Part shown: positions 1 to 10,163 of the stretch, in pieces
How positions within the stretch are numbered: the first letter of the stretch is position 1
Layout of the letters: each line of letters opens with the position of its first letter
Assembly (NCBI RefSeq): GCF_001401805.1
Contig: NZ_LKDW01000011.1
Location: 62,001-126,000, forward strand
DNA: 64,000 bases
Source: Pseudoalteromonas sp. P1-25
GTDB taxonomy: Bacteria; Pseudomonadota; Gammaproteobacteria; Enterobacterales; Alteromonadaceae
Direction of reading: 5' to 3'
Translations under genes and position numbers: made by a program
The notes under the pieces: generated by a model
What the model was told of the DNA's origin: nothing
What the model saw: only the letters and a program-made list of their open reading frames with translations
Database searches by the model: none

Positions 1-1
1 C

Positions 2-1096
2 ACGCCGCCTGCAATGCCCATTAAAAAGGTGCAGCTAACACACGTAATTAACCACTCTCTTTTCGAGCAAGTTAAAACACCTAATGAGCAGAGCATTTTT
101 GAGCTGCCAAAACCCGAACAAGAAAAGTTTTTAGCATACGCGCATAAACACTTAAATGAAGTTCGCGCTGATGAAATTATTTTTAACTACCTAGAAAGCC
201 AACTTACCAACTTTAAGTATCACGGCGATACACTAACATCTAAACAAGTTATTAAACGCGCACAAGGCAACTGTATTAGTTTAGCTGTATTAACCCAAAG
301 CTACGCCACACTTTTAGGCCTCGATACCAGCTTTCAAGAAATGACCAGTGAACCTGTGTATGCCAAAGAAGGTAATTTAGTCTACATCGCCAATCACTTT
401 AGAACCAAAGTGTATGCGCCAGAAGAAGAAATAGATGGTAACTATATTGTATTTATTCGCCCTGGCACGTTAATAGACTACTTTCCCACACGTGGCAGCT
501 TTTATTCCGGTAGTGCAACGTATAACGATTTACTCAGTAAGTTTTATAGTAACTTAGCCGCCGCGGCATTAGCCGAAAACAATCTTAATAAGGCTTACTC
601 TTTAATTATGCAAGCCAACCGCTTTACCCCAAACGATGCAGAGCTTTTTAATATAGCCGGCGTATTGCACCGCCGCGCAGGCGATCTAAAAAGCGCTCAC
701 ATGATTTATCAAACCGCGCTTGATAGAAACGATATAAGTATAAATTTAATTAATAACTATCGAATATTAGCAAATGAGCTAGGAGATAAAACACTAGAAA
801 AACGCCTAACAAGCCAGCTTGTTGATAAAGAGAAAGACCCCTACGAGCTACTCGTGATTGCTAAAAATAACTTACATCAGGGCAAGGTCACCCAAGCTAA
901 AAAGCAACTTGAACTCGCCATTGCAAAAGCTCCTTATATATCGGAGCTCTATTTAGAGCTGGCTAAAATTCGCTACCAACAAGGTCACACAGCGCAAACA
1001 CAAAGCTTGCTTGAAAAAGCCATCCAATATGAGCGTAATAAAGAAAGACTAAACGTGTATCAAGCTAAGCTTGCATCGCTAAACAAGCCCAATTAA
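2..1096 (+). CDS. Transglutaminase-like TPR protein, 5' end outside the window
   Basis: The frame is open to the window edge, and the first ATG (base 14) has no visible ribosome binding site, so the true start, perhaps with a lipoprotein signal, probably lies upstream. Numbering from that ATG, residues ~80-160 look like a transglutaminase/cysteine-protease fold with a plausible triad of C87 (in GNCIS), H128 and D155. Residues ~180-355 are alpha-helical TPR-like repeats. Such proteins are usually periplasmic or lipid-anchored and the TPRs bind partner proteins. No substrate can be named. The fold call is from motif spacing only and is moderately sure. Confidence 0.65.
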   Translation, partial: TPPAMPIKKVQLTHVINHSLFEQVKTPNEQSIFELPKPEQEKFLAYAHKHLNEVRADEIIFNYLESQLTNFKYHGDTLTSKQVIKRAQGNCISLAVLTQSYATLLGLDTSFQEMTSEPVYAKEGNLVYIANHFRTKVYAPEEEIDGNYIVFIRPGTLIDYFPTRGSFYSGSATYNDLLSKFYSNLAAAALAENNLNKAYSLIMQANRFTPNDAELFNIAGVLHRRAGDLKSAHMIYQTALDRNDISINLINNYRILANELGDKTLEKRLTSQLVDKEKDPYELLVIAKNNLHQGKVTQAKKQLELAIAKAPYISELYLELAKIRYQQGHTAQTQSLLEKAIQYERNKERLNVYQAKLASLNKPN

Positions 1097-1133
1097 CCAC
1101 CAATACTTTAAATTAGTTTAAACGCAGCTTTTA

Positions 1134-1162
1134 CTAATGCACTTATTACACAAGTGCATTAG
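1134..1162. terminator. Inverted repeat between convergent genes
   Basis: Arms of 11 bp (CTAATGCACTT / AAGTGCATTAG) with a 7-base loop lie between two converging genes. The T-tract is short, so its strength as a terminator is uncertain. Confidence 0.5.
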
Positions 1163-1180
1163 CGTGTTATCGTAATTCAC

Positions 1181-4000
1181 TTATAGCGAGTAGTAAAAAC
1201 TAAACCAGCCGCGCATTTCATCCTCAAAGCTATCGCCTTCTACGCGCGATAACCCCAAATTAAAGGTTAAATCGTTCACACCGGCTGGACCTAGTCCAAA
1301 GCTAAAATTGCCTTGATACTTTAAACCATAACTTTGTGCGTATACCGCATCATCTACCTGATGCTGTTTATAATAAAGCCACGGCATGCCTTCTTTAAAG
1401 CTAAAGCCACCGCCATAACCCATATAGCGCTCAGCAGTTGTGCTATAAAATGGCAGCTCTGATGACAGCACAAACTCACTATTTTGGTGCTCGCTAATTA
1501 GGTTTGAGCTAAATCCGCCTAGCGCTAAACTACTATTATCGCGCTGCTTTTGAGTAAAATTAATATAAAGCGGCACATCAAACGCTTTACCAAATACGTT
1601 GGCCGCTAAATCGTAGCCGTCCCAATTAATGTTTTTACTGCTGCCATCGTAATACTGGGCATTAACACTTTGCCCTATAGCAAATGCTTGACGGTCGTAC
1701 TGCCAGCTTTGGGTAATGCCTATGCGCGCCCATTTATTATAGTCTTGCTTATAATCGGTATAGTTAAAGGCAAGCTCTGGCGTTAGGCTAAACGCCGCGT
1801 ATTTAATTGGGTAACTTAAGACTGCAAAACCACCTCGTGCAGGTACTTCTGCATTTTCGCTCGCTTGGTATTGTTTTGCAGTATTTAAATCATAATCAAA
1901 TACACTCAATTTAAGCTTAACTGGCAGTGCATTGTATTTTGCTTGGGCGTACCCACCGTGCAAAGCATCATCATTTAAATCAACACTATATCCCGCTTGA
2001 AGGTCTAACTGTTTAAGTAAGTCACTGCTTTTAATATTAATATTTAAAGCACTTGTAGCGGCAGAGTAATACTGTGCGCCTAGCGCTAAACTTCCATGCT
2101 GATCAAGCACATCGTAGCTGCTTTGTTTACCTACATTGTCGTTATATATTTTTGCTTTAGGCAAAGTGTACTGATCCACCAAAAGCAGTGGCGCATTATT
2201 ATCCTGTGCCAAATCAGTAATTATTTCGCCCTCTACTGTACTTGGTAATTGCTTTACATTAGGCCCATCAGCAGTAATGGATAAATAAAGTAATGCTCCG
2301 TTGCTTGTTTCTAGGGGGTGAGCAACGGCCTCTTGGCCCTGGGTAAGTTTAGTTAATGTATTACTTGCAATATGGTAGCTATAAATATCAGTTGAGCCTT
2401 TTAAGCCAGCTACAAAGTAAATTTTTTCACCGTTTTTACTAAAGCTGGGCTGGCTTAGGTATTGGTACCCGTTGGGCATAGGCACGGCTTGGCGAGTATT
2501 ATTGGCAATATCTTGTATATACAATTGCCAATTCTCATTTAAATTGGCTGATACATAAGCTAATTGGGTTTCATCAGGGCTAAAAGTTGGATAGTCGTAG
2601 GCTGTTTTTAAGCTTTTTGAAAACAAAGGGGTAATGGTTTGCGTGGCTAAATCTACTTTTACTAACTCTGAGTAGCCACCGCGTACTTGCTCAGCGTAAA
2701 GGGTTTCGCCATTGTTTGTAACAGTAAAACGACGTAAGCCAGCTAGCTTAGTTAACTGCTCAACGTTTCCGGTTTCGGTGTTATAACTAAAAATATCAGA
2801 CACCTTGTTATAAATACCCGTCTCTTCACGCGTATAAGCATTAAAGTAAAGTGTGTTGTTATTTACCCATTGTGGATTAGCAATGCCCGCTCTGTTTATT
2901 TGATTTAATATGTGTTTTTGCTCACGCTTAAATACACTCGGGGGGTTATCGGGTATATCCAATGCATCGTTTTCTAATAGCGCTTTTTGTGCTTTTGTAA
3001 ATGCTTCCTCTGCTTTGGTATTTTCCTGCGTGCTGTAAATAATAAGCTTGGTTTTTTTATCTTTATCGCGCTCAACAATCGCAAGTTTACTGCCATCTTT
3101 TGAAAGCGCAGGGTTGCTTGCATATAAGTTAAGCTTTAACCACAGCTCGCTGTTAAGCGCAGGCTCTAACTGCTCTTTTGCCATAGCTTTATAAGTATAT
3201 TGAGCAATAAAGCGGCCATATAGCTTAGCGGCACTTTGGCCAAATATCCCAGTAAAGGCCTCGTTAAAATCGCGCTTTTTAACAGCCTGCATGCGCGTCC
3301 AAACAGCATCGAGCATTTGCGTTGAATACGTTTGCTCTAGCCAATTTAAAAACCGGCTGCCCATTAAATACGCCATAGAGCCTGCCATAAAACCGCCCTC
3401 GGTGGCGCTTAGTTGGCTATAGCTCGGCAGTGCCCCCTGCTGAGCAAACTCAATTAGCATTGACTCGGTGTAGTTATCAAATAGTCGCCCTCGGCCCGTC
3501 ATTTTTGACTCAAGTAAGGTTGCATAACCTTCGGCTACCCAGCGCGGCATATCGCTGTAAGTTAAGTCGTAAATATCCCACACACCCCTTATTTTTTGCT
3601 GCCATGTGTTACGTGTTGGCTGCGCTAAATGCACTAAGTGAATATATTCGTGCAATATAAGTAATTGCTGCCAGCCACTCATGTTAGAAACCACCGTGTC
3701 TGATTGTGGGGGCGTGGTAAAAAGGGCCATTAAGGGATTATTAGAAGTAGGTAAAGCAAAACCGTTGGGCGCATTTAGGGGATCAAACACCACCACATCA
3801 ACTACTTTATCGAGCGCTCGGTTTTGCTGCTCAAGCACTTTACTGCGCACTATTTCAAGTTCTACCGCTGTCGATTTAGCATAATCGGCATTTTCGGTGC
3901 TGTAATGCACATTAAAGTGTTCGGTATGAATAGTTTGCCAATCAGCAGCTAAGGTAGGTGTGGCTAATAACAAAGAGGCAGCGATGAGTGATTTTTTCAT
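1181..4000 (-). CDS. Secreted HEXXH metallopeptidase-like protein with beta-propeller and C-terminal barrel-like region
   Basis: A 939-residue protein with a clear Sec signal (residues 1-19, ending TLAA). HEYIH at 117-121 and a downstream glutamate in WVAEGYA (E157) form a gluzincin-type zinc site as in M1-like peptidases. Residues ~290-640 carry repeated TolB/WD40-like blades (SPDETQLAYVS, FSKNGEKIYFV). The last ~280 residues are rich in alternating aromatic and polar residues with GGF and YGGGF turns, like an outer-membrane beta-barrel. The whole suggests a surface-attached protease whose catalytic domain is carried by its own barrel. Peptidase activity and barrel are inferred from sequence character. 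It is transcribed alone. Confidence 0.7.
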   Translation of the reverse strand: MKKSLIAASLLLATPTLAADWQTIHTEHFNVHYSTENADYAKSTAVELEIVRSKVLEQQNRALDKVVDVVVFDPLNAPNGFALPTSNNPLMALFTTPPQSDTVVSNMSGWQQLLILHEYIHLVHLAQPTRNTWQQKIRGVWDIYDLTYSDMPRWVAEGYATLLESKMTGRGRLFDNYTESMLIEFAQQGALPSYSQLSATEGGFMAGSMAYLMGSRFLNWLEQTYSTQMLDAVWTRMQAVKKRDFNEAFTGIFGQSAAKLYGRFIAQYTYKAMAKEQLEPALNSELWLKLNLYASNPALSKDGSKLAIVERDKDKKTKLIIYSTQENTKAEEAFTKAQKALLENDALDIPDNPPSVFKREQKHILNQINRAGIANPQWVNNNTLYFNAYTREETGIYNKVSDIFSYNTETGNVEQLTKLAGLRRFTVTNNGETLYAEQVRGGYSELVKVDLATQTITPLFSKSLKTAYDYPTFSPDETQLAYVSANLNENWQLYIQDIANNTRQAVPMPNGYQYLSQPSFSKNGEKIYFVAGLKGSTDIYSYHIASNTLTKLTQGQEAVAHPLETSNGALLYLSITADGPNVKQLPSTVEGEIITDLAQDNNAPLLLVDQYTLPKAKIYNDNVGKQSSYDVLDQHGSLALGAQYYSAATSALNINIKSSDLLKQLDLQAGYSVDLNDDALHGGYAQAKYNALPVKLKLSVFDYDLNTAKQYQASENAEVPARGGFAVLSYPIKYAAFSLTPELAFNYTDYKQDYNKWARIGITQSWQYDRQAFAIGQSVNAQYYDGSSKNINWDGYDLAANVFGKAFDVPLYINFTQKQRDNSSLALGGFSSNLISEHQNSEFVLSSELPFYSTTAERYMGYGGGFSFKEGMPWLYYKQHQVDDAVYAQSYGLKYQGNFSFGLGPAGVNDLTFNLGLSRVEGDSFEDEMRGWFSFYYSL

Positions 4001-4223
4001 AATAATCCTTTAAATGATTGATACCACTTAGAGTATTATTAAACCAGCCAACGTTGCAGTAAAAAAATGTAACAAAGCTTATAAAAGTGTATATTTTATA
4101 AACTTTTAAATTAAGTAATAGCTTGTTCTCAATAGCGAATTTTTGGCCTTGCTATCAACACGTTTATCCACCCTCAAAATAGATCACTTAATTATGCAAA
4201 TTGGTATAAGTCGATTGGTATAA

Positions 4224-5768
4224 CTACATCCAGCTACGCTGCGTTGACTCGGCCTGATAAAGTGTAAAATCAATTATATAATCAGCATCTTGCTGCTTTA
4301 TATAGGGCATAAATGCAAATCCTGATGCAAGTTGTATATACAGGCTTTTGAGCCCTGCGCGGCGCATAAAGTAGGTACTAATACTGCGTGCACTTTGTGC
4401 TTTGTACAACTCAAATACACGGTAATGCACACCTATCATCCCTTTGCGTACCACCATGTAAAAACGGCCGTTGTCTTCATGCAAATAATAGCCATAACGC
4501 TGATAAGCAAGCGTTACCAATCCCGCTAAAATAAGTAATACGCCCACGCCAAACCAAAGGTTAAAGTCACCTAAGTAGCACCCTAGCAGCACGATAGCGC
4601 TTGGAATTAACGCATAAAAGCTCAAGTTTTTATAAAGTAAGGCACGTTCTGCGCCGTTAAATTGCAGTTTTTTACTATTAAACCACGGGTAAATCCATTG
4701 GCATACGCTATCTACTTGCTCGCTATTTAAAACGGGTAACACTAAGGTTTGTTTATTTTTTTTAGCAGCCACGCCTGCCGCTATACCGCCGCTACTTGCT
4801 TGTAAGCACTCAACGGTAAAACGCTTTAGTAACCGCCCCATTAGGTTTTGTTTTATAACAATCGATTGCACCTTATCCATGCTCATAGACAACTGATGGC
4901 GCTCTAATAAGCCAGCAATGCGTTTAAATTTTTGGCCTTTAAAGTAAAGCTCAAAATTATAAAAACGAATAAGCGACATGCCTACCGACAGCATCACAGC
5001 AATTAAAACAAGCAAAGCAATAAGCGTGATCATGGCAAAGGTTGCTGCACTTGCCAGTAAACCAAGCTCTTGCTGATAAAACCCCTCAACCTTAGCAATA
5101 ATTTGTTGCTCTAAAAAATCAACCAACACATTTATAAAAGGCGCAATAGCGGCCATGGCTAATATAGCCATGTTTGACATTAAGCCAAATTTAGCAATTT
5201 CTTTATTACTGATACGTAAGCTATTTTCTGCTTCAAAATGCTCACTTGAGGTGGTTTGCTCGTCGGGTTGCTGCTGCGCTTTAAAGGCAAAAATTTGTTT
5301 ACGCATTTGCTGAGCATAGGCTTTGGTAACACCTGGCAATACCGCCTCTTGCGTTACGCTGCCTGCGGCATCAAAAATACAGTTAACTAAATTAACAGGA
5401 GTAAAATAAAAGGGCTCAGCAATATTTACATTTTGCACGCGCGAAAACTTGAGTGTTAGGCGCTCTTTTTTAAACACCCCTTTGTTAAGCAAAATTTCGT
5501 GATCGTCGCTAATGCAAAACTTAAAGTTTATGTAATATAAAATTGAATAGATTAGCAGTGTTACTAATGCAGTAGCACCAGCTACTTGCGCCCAAAACAG
5601 CTTGTTTTCTACTTGTGTAACAAACACCACAAGCATGGGTAGTAGGTTTAAAAGCCCGTCTTTTACAAAGCGCACACTAAAATACACCACAAAATACACT
5701 ACCGCCCAAGGCGATACTTTTTGCCAATGTAGTGAGCTACTTTGCTCCTCGCTAATGGTATTACTCAT
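4224..5768 (-). CDS. Bacterial PH (bPH2) domain membrane protein, YdbT-like
   Basis: A 514-residue membrane protein with several pairs of hydrophobic helices (near residues 20-75, 195-265 and 380-420) separated by soluble blocks typical of the YdbT-type bacterial PH-like domain (FSRVQNVNIAEPFYF, MSMDKVQSIVIKQ). Its start overlaps the end of the upstream bPH2 gene by 8 bp and has no strong ribosome site of its own, so translation is probably coupled. Such pairs are widespread in bacteria and sit in the inner membrane. Their biochemical role is not established. Confidence 0.8.
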   Translation of the reverse strand: MSNTISEEQSSSLHWQKVSPWAVVYFVVYFSVRFVKDGLLNLLPMLVVFVTQVENKLFWAQVAGATALVTLLIYSILYYINFKFCISDDHEILLNKGVFKKERLTLKFSRVQNVNIAEPFYFTPVNLVNCIFDAAGSVTQEAVLPGVTKAYAQQMRKQIFAFKAQQQPDEQTTSSEHFEAENSLRISNKEIAKFGLMSNMAILAMAAIAPFINVLVDFLEQQIIAKVEGFYQQELGLLASAATFAMITLIALLVLIAVMLSVGMSLIRFYNFELYFKGQKFKRIAGLLERHQLSMSMDKVQSIVIKQNLMGRLLKRFTVECLQASSGGIAAGVAAKKNKQTLVLPVLNSEQVDSVCQWIYPWFNSKKLQFNGAERALLYKNLSFYALIPSAIVLLGCYLGDFNLWFGVGVLLILAGLVTLAYQRYGYYLHEDNGRFYMVVRKGMIGVHYRVFELYKAQSARSISTYFMRRAGLKSLYIQLASGFAFMPYIKQQDADYIIDFTLYQAESTQRSWM

Positions 5769-6294
5769 TGGCTAATTCAACCTGCGCGGGTGTGTCGTCT
5801 TGGCGATAATTTTGTACAAACTGGCGTATGTTTTTACACTGCTCGTGGGTTAAGCCACTTATTTGTAAATCAGCGCTGACCCCGCCGGCACTAAATAACT
5901 TTAAACTGGCTAACTTTAGTTTTCGCTCAATAGGGCCTTGGTGAATTTCCATATGCTGTACACGCGCGAGAGGCAAAATAGTTATTTGCTGCCAAATAAC
6001 CCCTTTTTTAAACGCAATATCGTGATTGCGCAGTGCAAAGCCCTGCAGTTTTATACTCACGGCGTTATAAAGCATTGAAAGCAAAATTAAAATGGGCACA
6101 CCTATTAGCAAGTAGGTTTGTGCTTTGTTAGCAAACGCTTCGTTAAAGTAACAAACAGCAAACAATACCGCGCAAAAAGGAATGTAAAACGCCAGCCAAT
6201 TAAGTTGCACGTGTAATAACGCTTTATCGGCCAAGGGATTGAGCTGTATTTCACTGTGCTTTGGTAAATCTATTATTTGCTGATTATTAAACAC
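5761..6294 (-). CDS. bPH2 domain membrane protein, YdbS-like
   Basis: A 177-residue protein with two transmembrane helices (about residues 35-80) followed by one bPH2 domain containing ILPLARVQHMEIHQGPIERKLKL, the usual hallmark region. The start is GTG, about 9 bases after AAAGGAAAGG. It forms a two-gene unit with the larger bPH2 protein downstream. Family known, function not established. Confidence 0.8.
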   Translation of the reverse strand: MFNNQQIIDLPKHSEIQLNPLADKALLHVQLNWLAFYIPFCAVLFAVCYFNEAFANKAQTYLLIGVPILILLSMLYNAVSIKLQGFALRNHDIAFKKGVIWQQITILPLARVQHMEIHQGPIERKLKLASLKLFSAGGVSADLQISGLTHEQCKNIRQFVQNYRQDDTPAQVELANE

Positions 6295-6323
6295 GTTTAT
6301 GTACCTTTCCTTTTTACTGGCTG

Positions 6324-7175
6324 TTAAGCCCAGCTGATCGTAGTAACTAACGTATGGCTTTGCTTAGGCTCAAGTGTCACCTTATCTTCTAACACATTGG
6401 CGGCTTCTAAACACACCATGCTTAGGTATTCATCGTCAGCAAAATTAGATAAACGCTTAGACTTTTCTATCCATGGGTTCCACAGCACACACGAGCTTGA
6501 GTTTTCGCGGCTTACATTAATAATCCCATCTGGGGTATGAATGTGCTGCTGGACAGCGGCCTGTGTATACACCATATCGGTTTCGCGAGTAAAATTAACT
6601 TGTTCGTTTTGAGCAAAAGGCCCTTCGCCAAATTCAATATATTGCGCGCCTTGCAAACCATCAACAACCGTATTTTTAATATCAGAGGTAGGAAAGTAAG
6701 TATGCAGCGCTTGAGTATAACTAAACGCAGTATTACTTAAGTTAGTTGTGGTTAAACGCACCTGTAACTGCTCGCTCAAAACAAACTCAACCTTTAACGC
6801 CGAGTGATGAGGCCAATACGTTGGGTTAACTAATTTCATGGGTAAGTTTAAGCTAATTGTAATGTGCTCATCACTTTCGTGCACTTCGTCAGCTTGCCAT
6901 AAACTGGTACGTGCAAAGCCATGCGCTGGCCAATCTTGGTTTGCATGGTTACCAAACCAAGGCCAACAAATAGGAATCCCACCGCGAATGCTTACCCCTT
7001 CTTGAAACGTCTCATTGTTAGATACCCAAATAAGTGGCTTGTTATTTTTTGGGATAAACTCGGTAATTTGCCCACCTTGCAAAAATATTTTTGCATCACA
7101 CTTTGAGCTCGCTACTTTTATAAACTCTAGACCGGTTTCGCTTTGTTCAATGCTAACTGATGGCGATAATTTCAT
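6324..7175 (-). CDS. yeaD: D-hexose-6-phosphate mutarotase (YeaD family)
   Basis: A 283-residue aldose-1-epimerase-fold enzyme that interconverts alpha and beta anomers of hexose 6-phosphates in the cytoplasm. Family signatures include GGIPICWPWFG, the HGFAR block and a late WNPWIEKS block. A longer frame starts at 7220, but the ATG at 7175 is preferred because AGGGA precedes it at a good distance and the extra residues are not family-like. It lies 29 bp upstream of the bPH2 pair and may share their transcript. Confidence 0.85.
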   Translation of the reverse strand: MKLSPSVSIEQSETGLEFIKVASSKCDAKIFLQGGQITEFIPKNNKPLIWVSNNETFQEGVSIRGGIPICWPWFGNHANQDWPAHGFARTSLWQADEVHESDEHITISLNLPMKLVNPTYWPHHSALKVEFVLSEQLQVRLTTTNLSNTAFSYTQALHTYFPTSDIKNTVVDGLQGAQYIEFGEGPFAQNEQVNFTRETDMVYTQAAVQQHIHTPDGIINVSRENSSSCVLWNPWIEKSKRLSNFADDEYLSMVCLEAANVLEDKVTLEPKQSHTLVTTISWA

Positions 7176-7260
7176 GTTTTTCCCTACAATACTGATATTA
7201 AAGATTTTTAACATGTACATATAAACAATAATGCATGTGTAAAGTATACGCTATACTCAC

Positions 7261-7308
7261 TAGGGCGTGTTGACCTTTATGGTTTGAAATTTGTTCATTG
7301 GCGATTAA
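7261..7308 (+). repeat. Solitary end of the TA-flanked MITE family
   Basis: This stretch starts with TA then GGGCGTGTTGA and continues with GAAATTTGTTCA, matching the left ends of the full elements at 35,141 and 45,650. No matching right end follows, so it is a truncated or decayed copy. The rest of the 7,176-7,612 gap shows no other recognisable feature. Confidence 0.7.
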
Positions 7309-7612
7309 TACATACACAGCTAACTTACAAACAATTACTAATTAGCAACAGCTGTTATGAATAATACTAAAGTCTACACCATAAGACTTGCCAATTATTC
7401 TCAACATACGTAGTGTGCGCACCACAATGCAAACAATATGCTAATAACATTTAATAAGTTTTAAACAAAGTTATACTATTTTAGTTTCTGCTCAAACTAA
7501 TAAAAACCAATGAACATGGGCTCAAGCTTAATTTATTATTTGAATTCAATTTATTTGATGTGTAACATTTCGCGATTACGGCACACCTTTGGCCCATCGA
7601 CGAGATAAGCAA

Positions 7613-8095
7613 ATGCAAAAATATGACGAATTATTAGTTTCTTTACGTAAAGTAATCCGCGCGATTGACTTACATTCTAAGCAGCTAAATAAAACATCAG
7701 GTTTAACAGGCCCACAATTGCTTATAATGCAAGAAGTAGCGCACACCGATGGAATAACCGCTAGCCGTATAGCTCAGAATGTTAATTTAAGCCCGGCTAC
7801 TGTGACTAATATTCTTGATAGAATAGAAAGCAGAAACCTTGTAACACGCGTTCGTAGTCAAATGGATAAACGCCGAGTGAGCTTATACCTCACCGAGCAA
7901 GGGAAAGAGTTACTAGAAAAAGCGCCACAGCCACTGCAAGAACACTTTATTGAAAAGTTTTCTGCACTTGCAGAATGGGAGCAAAGTTTATTGCTTTCAT
8001 CTATGCAACGCGTTGCAGCAATGATGGATGCTGATAAGTTAGACGCATCACCTCTGTTAGAGGTAGGCGCGTTAACTCAAACACCAAATAAATAA
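7613..8095 (+). CDS. MarR-family transcriptional regulator
   Basis: A 160-residue winged-helix regulator. The DNA-binding region is clear: ITASRIAQNVNLSPATVTNIL is the recognition helix block and DKRRVSLYLTEQG the wing. The N-terminus (HSKQLNKTSGLTGPQLLIMQE) resembles the CosR/EctR branch that controls osmolyte genes, but no osmolyte genes are near. A TTG at 7589 would extend it by eight residues; the ATG at 7613 is preferred. The porin-like gene follows in the same direction and is a possible target. Confidence 0.85.
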   Translation: MQKYDELLVSLRKVIRAIDLHSKQLNKTSGLTGPQLLIMQEVAHTDGITASRIAQNVNLSPATVTNILDRIESRNLVTRVRSQMDKRRVSLYLTEQGKELLEKAPQPLQEHFIEKFSALAEWEQSLLLSSMQRVAAMMDADKLDASPLLEVGALTQTPNK

Positions 8096-8196
8096 AAAAT
8101 AAAAAAAATAAATTTATATTAGTTCTTACATCATTCGTAAGGGGCTTTTGGGCACCTTGAATTTTTTATTTTTTAAACACAATCTGAGCATCAACA

Positions 8197-9516
8197 ATGA
8201 CTAAACTCTCAAAATTAACACTAGCACTTATGCTTGGTGGTGCAGCAAGCACTTCTCACGCAGCCGATCTTGACACACTGCAAAACCAATTAAAGCAACT
8301 TAAGCAACAAATGCAGTTGCTTGAACAGCAGCTCGCTGATGAAAAATCAAAGCAAAGCCAAATCAACAAGCAACACCAACAACAAGTTGCCGAAATCAGT
8401 AAAAAAGCCGACAACAAAGAAGTTGTTGTTGCACAAGCTGCGCCAGAGCAAGAAGACGAAGGCATTAAAATTGGCGGTGCCGTACGCTTTAACTACAGCA
8501 CTAATTCATACGATGAAGACACGCAAGACCGTGGCGGCGATTTAGACTTTGAAGTATTTCGCATTAACTTATCAGGCGAAATTAGCGATATTTCTGTAAA
8601 TGGTGATTTTCGTTTTTACGATTACATGACCATTGTTAAGTATGCATACTTAGGTTACGAATTTACAGATGGCTGGGAAGCGCAAGCCGGTATTGCACCT
8701 GTACCGTTTGGTAACGGCCCATACAACTCACACAGCTACTTTTTTAGCACTAACTACTACGTTGGCCTAGAAGACGACTTCGATTTAGGTGTAACAGTAA
8801 ACCGCAAACTTAAAGACAATTGGAAACTAGATCTGGGCTTTTTCAAAAATGATGAAGTAGGCGGTGTTGATGGCAGCTCAGAAGTTAACGAACGTTACTC
8901 TTTCGATATTGTAGGTAGCCGTGCAACAACCGAAGGCACATACGATGCCCCTGGTTCTCGCCTTGGTGAATACAACACCTTTGCTGGTCGTACAGTGTAT
9001 CAAATTGAGCATGGCGAAAACGCTAAAACAGATGTGGGTATATCACTTTTAAGTGGTGGCCTACATGATGGTAACGACCGCGCTGGTAACTACGGTGCAT
9101 GGGCGTTCCACGTAAACAGCCAAATTAATAACTGGAATATTCAATTTCAGCACGGCGAATACGACTACGACCTAGACGACAACAGCAACCGTTTTGTAGT
9201 TGGCGCATTTGATTACTACGATACCGTATCAAGCGAAGCAACGATGACTAACTTCAACGTAGCATACGACCTATCACTTGATTGGGGCCCAGTAACTGGC
9301 GTGCAATTTTATAACGACTACGGCATTATTTACGACAAATCTGACGACAGCGCAAACACGTGGATGAACGTAACCGGTATGAGTGTATCGGCAGGCCCGT
9401 TATTTACCTACTTTGACTTTATTCAAGCGCGTAACCAGCCATTTATTGGCGGAACAATTATTGGTGATGGCGACACAGAACGTCGCTTTAACATTAACGT
9501 AGGTTACTACTTCTAA
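8197..9516 (+). CDS. Outer-membrane porin-like protein with N-terminal coiled coil
   Basis: A 439-residue protein with a signal peptide (residues 1-22, ending SHA). A glutamine/lysine-rich coiled coil (about 25-70) is followed by a barrel-like domain (about 90-439) ending in YYF, the terminal aromatic expected of an outer-membrane protein. The architecture resembles phosphate-selective porin O/P-type proteins, where the coiled coil trimerises in the periplasm. Substrate is unknown. The 100-base leader is AT-rich and the ribosome site is weak. A strong terminator follows. Confidence 0.75.
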   Translation: MTKLSKLTLALMLGGAASTSHAADLDTLQNQLKQLKQQMQLLEQQLADEKSKQSQINKQHQQQVAEISKKADNKEVVVAQAAPEQEDEGIKIGGAVRFNYSTNSYDEDTQDRGGDLDFEVFRINLSGEISDISVNGDFRFYDYMTIVKYAYLGYEFTDGWEAQAGIAPVPFGNGPYNSHSYFFSTNYYVGLEDDFDLGVTVNRKLKDNWKLDLGFFKNDEVGGVDGSSEVNERYSFDIVGSRATTEGTYDAPGSRLGEYNTFAGRTVYQIEHGENAKTDVGISLLSGGLHDGNDRAGNYGAWAFHVNSQINNWNIQFQHGEYDYDLDDNSNRFVVGAFDYYDTVSSEATMTNFNVAYDLSLDWGPVTGVQFYNDYGIIYDKSDDSANTWMNVTGMSVSAGPLFTYFDFIQARNQPFIGGTIIGDGDTERRFNINVGYYF

Positions 9517-9542
9517 ATAAGTAAAACATATTTGGTATTTTA

Positions 9543-9567
9543 AAAGGGCAAACTTAGTTTGCCCTTT
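9543..9567 (+). terminator. Rho-independent terminator after the porin-like gene
   Basis: Arms AAAGGGCAAA / TTTGCCCTTT with a 5-base loop, followed by further Ts, lie directly after the porin-like gene. Confidence 0.85.
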
Positions 9568-9644
9568 TTTGCATTTATAGGGTTAGATTTTACAACGATT
9601 TGGCCTACAATCCTAACTAACAACCCTTACTTAAAAGAGCCTAA

Positions 9645-10043
9645 GTGAATATAAAAGCAGTATTTATTTGTTATAAAAACTTATGGCTTAAAGCGCTTGG
9701 TTTATTACTTGTTGCGCTTGGCATTATTGGTATTGTGCTGCCCGTTATGCCTACTACCATTTTTTTTATTCTTGCGCTTACCTGCTTTACTCGCTCATCG
9801 CCGGCGCTTGAACATTGGCTGCTTAACCACCCTCGTTACGGCGTTACCTTACAACAATGGCAAGCGCATAAAGTAGTGCCAGTTAAAGCAAAATGCTACG
9901 CCGCAATTGGTATGTTAATTGGCTTTGTGTTTTTACTTTACTCAAGCACCCCTGTTTGGGTTATTTACCTTGTTGGCGTAATTGAAATAGCTGTAATGAT
10001 TTACCTAATTTTAAGGCCCTCGCACCCGCCTAGCGCTAAATAG
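9645..10043 (+). CDS. DUF454 (YbaN-like) inner-membrane protein
   Basis: A 132-residue protein with hydrophobic helices near residues 15-45, 85-105 and 108-127 and the family block LPVMPTTIFFILALTCF followed by a conserved region ending HWLLNHPRYG. The start is GTG. It belongs to the YbaN/DUF454 family of small inner-membrane proteins, which have no established function. It stands just before the Fur-like box of the next operon and is probably transcribed separately. Confidence 0.8.
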   Translation: MNIKAVFICYKNLWLKALGLLLVALGIIGIVLPVMPTTIFFILALTCFTRSSPALEHWLLNHPRYGVTLQQWQAHKVVPVKAKCYAAIGMLIGFVFLLYSSTPVWVIYLVGVIEIAVMIYLILRPSHPPSAK

Positions 10044-10116
10044 TCACCCCTTTTGTTTGCACACATCGTTTAGCCAAAATTTAATGTAAAGTTAAGTAAG
10101 TAAATTTGTAATAGTT

Positions 10117-10136
10117 AATGCAAATGATTATCATAT
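10117..10136 (+). promoter_or_regulatory. Fur-like box
   Basis: AATGCAAATGATTATCATAT matches much of the Fur consensus, with the ATGATTATCAT core intact. It lies 28 bp before the PepSY gene, so the following group is probably repressed by iron-loaded Fur. Confidence 0.7.
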
Positions 10137-10163
10137 TGTAACTTTAACTTAATTACTGTTTTT

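Noticed and set aside
3430-3660. Small plus-strand frames within the large secreted protein gene
   Set aside because: They are shadows of the minus-strand gene, without ribosome sites or family-like sequence.
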